Below, piece after piece: positions 34,344 to 36,203 of a stretch of 36,203 nt of DNA. Numbering within the stretch: position 1 is the stretch's first letter; every line of letters begins with the position of its first letter. A model generated the notes under the pieces. It worked only from the letters and a program-made list of their open reading frames with translations, was not told where the DNA came from and made no database searches. Origin of the DNA: Lingula anatina (lineage: Eukaryota; Brachiopoda; Lingulata; Lingulida; Lingulidae); contig NW_019775858.1 of the NCBI RefSeq assembly GCF_001039355.2, positions 72,552 through 108,754 of the forward strand, read 5' to 3'. Made by a program: the position numbers and the translations under genes.

Positions 34344-35863
34344 CTAAATTTAATATAAAACAAACCTATATTTAAACTAGGATCCAGAAACACTACAGTA
34401 ATGTCTCATGAATTATGAACAGCTCTAATAAACCTCAAATGATCTTAAAATCAGTTGTATGGAGTTTTTTGGGTGCATGAATTTCAACCAGTAAACCAAT
34501 TTGCAAGAGAGTGAATTTCTTACATCTTAAAAATCATCAGGCTGTTTTCAGGCTCATTAAAATTGAACAGTTGGCATTGTCCCCCTTTACCTGAGTACTC
34601 TGTGTGAGGCTCAAGATGCAAGATAACAACTGATACAGTTAGCTCAAGACACAAAACAGCATGGTCATCATTATTACAGGGGTAAGTAAGATAGCGGGAG
34701 AATCACTTGGGAGCTGCACATTTCTGGAGTTTCTGAGAACCTCCTTTTACATGAACAACAACTAAAACAATTATTCCTTATTTTTATAATCAATTTCTTC
34801 TCTATAATTTATTCACGGCACATTATCCAATACTAAGGTTGAGACCCACCAAACAATAAGATGAGTGTCATGGCAAGTGCTAACTGATTTACGAACAGTA
34901 AATTGTGAAAGACTGCTGTTGCACAATTTTCAAATGTAGCTGAAGTAATTTTGTATGCAAGGGATAACAAGCTATGTAAATCACTCTTTTCAAGTTTGCA
35001 ACATAATGGTGAATGATTTGCTTATCAAACATGAAGCACAAGTAGATTTTCTTACACTCCTGCAGACATGCTGAAAACTGAGGGCAATGCAGGCCAATTG
35101 GCCTATTAGATCTGAATATTGCAGGCCCGGACAAGATATTGCCGGCCCAAATGTTTTTCGCATTAAATTGTATATTTACCCTATTTCGCGTAAAAACTGT
35201 GCACTTTTAACTTCTGCTTTATACACTTTAAAAGGACAGTTGAGTAGCAGTTAGGTGATTAAAAAAAAAAAAAAAAAAAACTGCATCTTTGAATAGATCT
35301 TTTATTGAAGAGACATTTTACTGCTTAGATAACATCTGGGTAATATATGACTTAAAGGTAAACTAAGGGCCAAAAAGGCATCAAAACTCTCAGAAAACAA
35401 ATTTTCCATAGGTAAACTGCAATTTTCCTAGACTAACCTTAAACCAGGCCTTACCCGAGCTAAATCATCCGTCTAAACTACCCAAGAGCACTTTTCCAAG
35501 TTTTGAGTTTCTTACAGCAGTTTTAGACAAAATGTCAAATTATCCCAACCTACACATGACTTTAACTTGCATTATATAGAGCTTGACAGTAAATTGTATT
35601 ACTCTGAAGTATCGAATAAAAGTACTGATGGAATAAAAGTACTGGGTGGAAAAAATCTTAATATTTAACTAGAGGATCAGAGAGGCGATACCGCCTCCGA
35701 ATATTGTACCACCAGCTGGAGTAAGCGCATTCGTATAGACCCCCACATACACAAAATAAGGGACACAGCCACCAGTCTTGTGCTTGACAAGCTGTAAAAA
35801 TGCAATCAACAAGAATTTTCAAAATATGCAAAAAATATATATAACTAAAAATGGTACAATCAA
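34344..35863. other. Probable intron or upstream DNA of the sacsin-like gene
   Basis: No sacsin-type ATPase motif or other coding exon is recognisable, although the sacsin-like gene must continue 5' of 34343. The stretch contains a run of 20 A at about 35261-35280, a direct repeat of GAATAAAAGTACTG at about 35614 and 35632, and a more GC-rich patch at 35665-35790 that resembles a dispersed repeat. The 81-codon minus-strand frame at 34889-35134 shows no domain. Confidence 0.5.
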
Positions 35864-36203
35864 AGTTTAGTTCATCGCAAGGTAGGTCAAAGGTCAATTT
35901 CAAGGTCACAGTAAATTGCCAGTATATGACTTCCTATTCAACTTTAATAGTAACTATGGACCTATCTCTGCCAGGTTTGGAGTTAAAAGAGAAAGAAATC
36001 AGCAGAGTTCAGTTCATGATAATAAGTAGGTCAAAGGTCAATTTCAAGGTCACATTTAGATTGCCAGTATGACTTCCCATTCAAGTTCAATAGTAACTAT
36101 GGACCTATCTCTGCCAGTTTTGGAGATAAAAGGGAAACAAAATTTGCAAAGTTCAATTCATGATGAAAGTAGGTCAAAGGTCAACTTCAAGGTCACAGTA
36201 AGA
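35864..36203 (+). repeat. ~144-bp tandem repeat with nuclear-receptor-like half-sites
   Basis: The block beginning AGGTCAAAGGTCA starts at 35884, 36028 and 36171 (spacing 144 and 143). The intervening sequence is conserved, for example AATAGTAACTATGGACCTAT and ATCTCTGCCAG. At least two full units are present and the array continues beyond the window edge. Each unit carries AGGTCAAAGGTCA, followed after a short spacer by TCAAGGTCA. Confidence 0.9.

Noticed and set aside
35665-35790. GC-richer patch considered as a tRNA or tRNA-derived SINE
   Set aside because: I could not fold a cloverleaf or find convincing A and B boxes; at most it is a dispersed repeat fragment.
35864-36203. Regularly spaced repeats considered as a CRISPR array
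   Set aside because: The unit is ~144 bp and similar along its length, so there are no unique spacers, and the DNA is eukaryotic; it is an ordinary tandem repeat.

Overview
This is a gene-sparse, AT-rich stretch of animal nuclear DNA. Evidence: many spliced GT-AG introns, several microsatellites, long C/G homopolymers, an assembly gap of 222 N, and animal-specific protein families. Family content (large sacsin-like protein, ankyrin/SOCS-box protein, CLPTM1L) and repeat texture suggest a marine invertebrate such as an echinoderm or a lophotrochozoan (mollusc-like); I cannot fix the phylum from sequence alone.

Layout. 1-6953: mostly non-coding, with C/G tracts, a composite microsatellite, an (AG)n run, dispersed repeat fragments, and a possible untranslated first exon of a leftward gene at about 841-1400. 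6954-9839 (minus): a spliced ankyrin-repeat protein ending in a SOCS box (ASB family, likely a Cullin-5 substrate receptor), four exons, about 430 aa. 9171-9427: a foldback element of about 257 bp inside the first ASB intron. 9216-10721 and 10944-12441: two near-identical 1.5 kb blocks on either side of the N gap, most simply two unmerged haplotype contigs. They carry two copies of the first ASB coding exon and of the presumed divergent promoter. 12583-21025 (plus): a complete 17-exon CLPTM1L gene (522 aa), an ER multi-pass protein whose human relative is a lipid scramblase supporting GPI-anchor biosynthesis. 21026-23501: convergent intergenic DNA. 23502-34343 (minus): a very large sacsin-like gene, about 3,600 aa visible, with two sacsin-type ATPase-like domains, one break in frame near 28147-28217, and a 5' part that lies outside the window. 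34344-36203: intron or upstream DNA ending in a ~144 bp tandem repeat rich in nuclear-receptor-like half-sites.

The ASB and CLPTM1L genes are head-to-head and probably share a short bidirectional promoter; CLPTM1L and the sacsin-like gene are tail-to-tail. The three proteins act in different processes (ubiquitin ligation, ER lipid handling, chaperone-like work), so I see no dedicated joint pathway. I found no convincing undescribed multi-gene system. The points most worth a second look are the duplicated block at the gap, the frame break and unusual C-terminus of the sacsin-like gene, and the receptor-site-bearing tandem repeat.
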